The position numbers were made by a program, and so were the translations under genes. Shown in pieces: positions 4,616 through 5,651 of a DNA stretch of 5,651 nucleotides (position 1 is the first letter of the stretch; every line of letters starts with the position of its first letter). Location of the stretch: the NCBI GenBank assembly GCA_002396645.1, contig DGYI01000007.1, positions 1-5,651 on the forward strand, written 5' to 3'. Under the pieces are notes generated by a model. That model was not told where the DNA came from and searched no databases. It saw nothing but the letters and a program-made list of their open reading frames with translations. The DNA comes from Firmicutes bacterium UBA5010. GTDB taxonomy: Bacteria > Bacillota > Clostridia > Tissierellales > Sedimentibacteraceae.

Positions 4616-5073
4616 TTTTTATAAAAGAACACTTTTTATATAAACTTGTCCCATATAATAATATAATACTTTGGTCAAAATAACAAGCCCCTACATATGT
4701 GTAACAATCTCAATCAATCATTTTAACATACTATATATAGCGTTTAATGCTGTTTAACACTGTTTAATCCTATTTAAGTATATACCCACTGGAAAAATAT
4801 TTCAACCATTTTCTAAAGAATTTACATGTAACTTGAAATAACACCTTGTAAATATCATATATAATGAAAAATATTAGGAGCCTTTATATTTTTTATTGAT
4901 ATTATGTCTAAATTTATAATTTATTTATACATTACTATATTAGCATATAAAAAGTATCCTAAAATATCAACTTATATATTTATAAAAATTGTCTTACATA
5001 TATAATATTACCTTTTTTTATAATGTTTCTTAAAAAATTAAAAAACGGAACTGAAATATAATAACCAAAAATA
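4616..5073. other. Long AT-rich non-coding region upstream of the TAC-like operon
   Basis: About 460 bp with stops in all frames and no convincing ORF on either strand. It holds a TTGACC box (minus, 4672-4677) followed downstream on that strand by ATATTATTATATGG-type AT sequence, and the phased 10-bp repeats at 4742-4781. An isolated AGGAG on the plus strand (near 4877) has no start codon at a usable distance. No RNA gene is recognised. Confidence 0.4.
4742..4781. repeat. Four tandem 10-bp repeats, helically phased
   Basis: GTTTAATGCT, GTTTAACACT, GTTTAATCCT and ATTTAAGTAT follow each other with an exact 10-bp period (core TTTAA in each; the first three share GTTTAA). They lie about 190-230 bp upstream of the ART-like gene start. 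One copy per helical turn suits repeated binding by a protein on one DNA face, or an intrinsically bent site. Confidence 0.6.
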
Positions 5074-5105
5074 AAAAATACCGGGATATTTGTCCCGGTA
5101 TTTTT
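5074..5105. terminator. Bidirectional intrinsic terminator after the M23 peptidase gene
   Basis: AAAAATACCGGGA (5074-5086) and TCCCGGTATTTTT (5093-5105) are perfect 13-bp inverted arms around a 6-nt loop. On the minus strand the stem ends in a T-run and overlaps the peptidase stop codon (TAA 5106-5104). It separates the peptidase transcript from the downstream operon. Confidence 0.9.
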
Positions 5106-5651
5106 ATAGAATTGCTTTAGCGAACTTATCTAAAAAATTCTGCGGCCATGGATGAGTAAGCATAAATTTTATTGTGTCCTCATCATATTTGCATTTAGTC
5201 TTTATAACTTTAAGTGCTTCTGTAATAGAAAGCACATTCTTTAATAAAAGTGGTTGCGGATCTATCGCATACTTATATTCACCCTTGAGCCTTCCTTTTT
5301 CCCAAAACTTTGCATAATTACAATCTCTGATTTCAAAATGCAAGTGTGGACCCGTAGATTCGCCGGTGTTTCCCATGTGTCCTACAATCTCTCCGGCTTT
5401 TACTTTCTGCCCTTCTTTTACTTCTAGTTTTTGTAAGTGTGCATACAGACTACAATAGTCCTTATGTTCCACAACTACATAATACCCATATCCGGTTGCA
5501 GGGTTTCCAGCATTAGCTTTAGATACTTTTACTGTACCGTCTGCTACAGAATAGATATTATCGCCTTCTTTTCCTGGAACTATAGGCCCTAAGTCCATAC
5601 CCGGATGAAACTCTAACCCAGCAAAATTACGAGGTCCAAACGGACTGGTCA
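5104..5651 (-). CDS. M23 (LytM-type) zinc metallopeptidase, 3' part, phage-like
   Basis: 181 codons are visible and the frame continues past the right edge; the ATG at 5598 is internal, since the codons before it read TSPFGPRNFAGLEFHPG and carry a catalytic motif. The M23 core is complete: SPFGPR, the HxxxD zinc motif HPGMD, a Y-A-H-L strand, VKAGEIVGHMGNTGESTGPH and the HLH zinc motif in GPHLHFEI. Such enzymes cut peptide cross-links in peptidoglycan. After the core, about 45 residues follow (SITEALKVIK to FAKAIL), resembling short C-terminal segments of phage tail or tape-measure-associated lysins in clostridial phages, from memory and not tested. The start, any signal peptide and N-terminal domains are outside the window, so a secreted host hydrolase or a conjugation-associated hydrolase remains possible. 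Confidence 0.9.
   Translation of the reverse strand, partial: TSPFGPRNFAGLEFHPGMDLGPIVPGKEGDNIYSVADGTVKVSKANAGNPATGYGYYVVVEHKDYCSLYAHLQKLEVKEGQKVKAGEIVGHMGNTGESTGPHLHFEIRDCNYAKFWEKGRLKGEYKYAIDPQPLLLKNVLSITEALKVIKTKCKYDEDTIKFMLTHPWPQNFLDKFAKAIL

Noticed and set aside
4650..4678. Operator palindrome around CCATATAATA/ATAATACTTTGG
   Set aside because: Symmetry holds at only about two thirds of positions in very AT-rich sequence, so it is not above chance.
4742..4781. CRISPR array or plasmid iterons
   Set aside because: Units are only 10 bp with no spacers, and there is no cas or replication gene, so neither label fits.
1..5651. tRNA, rRNA, known riboswitches
   Set aside because: No cloverleaf, rRNA-like block or recognised riboswitch core was seen on either strand.

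Overview
The window is very AT-rich. Its Shine-Dalgarno (SD) sequences are strong, its terminators are hairpins with T-runs, and its start codons and AT-biased codon use are typical of a low-GC Gram-positive. A Clostridium or close relative is the best guess. Every intact gene I can support lies on the minus strand, so transcription runs right to left. The only plus-strand coding trace is a decayed integrase tail.

Layout from the right edge: (1) 5104-5651 is the 3' part of an M23 (LytM-type) peptidoglycan peptidase, probably a phage tail or lysis enzyme, closed by a perfect hairpin terminator. (2) About 4560-5073 is non-coding and holds four 10-bp direct repeats and a weak promoter. (3) 4550-3370 is a compact three-gene operon: a small ADP-ribosyltransferase-like protein, an acidic 83-residue protein ending in Ala-Ala, and a SecB-family chaperone, closed by a strong terminator. 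(4) About 2760-3240 is less AT-rich and mosaic, with a decayed reading frame, a long bidirectional hairpin, a consensus-like extended -10 promoter and a structured leader. (5) 2751-1642 is a class I SAM-dependent methyltransferase that appears to start at AUU. (6) 1377-1508 is a tyrosine-recombinase C-terminal relic with its terminator. (7) 1116-403 is an Sfp-type 4'-phosphopantetheinyl transferase with its own promoter, followed by a translationally linked 26-codon ORF. (8) 155-1 is the N-terminus of a secreted protein.

The main discovery is the operon at 3370-4550. Its gene order (ADP-ribosyltransferase, small antitoxin-like protein, SecB-like chaperone) matches the toxin-antitoxin-chaperone (TAC) plan of the E. 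coli CmdTAC phage-defence system, in which CmdT ADP-ribosylates mRNA, CmdA is the antitoxin and CmdC is a SecB-like chaperone. Firmicutes generally lack a housekeeping SecB, so a SecB-like protein directly behind a toxin-like gene fits the TAC reading well. The assignment rests on recognised motifs and gene order, not on a database search.

A phage-type peptidase upstream, an integrase relic downstream and a mosaic interval with IS-like character suggest an accessory, mobile-element-derived region with a defence module in it. The phosphopantetheinyl transferase and the methyltransferase have separate promoters, and nothing visible ties them to the defence operon.
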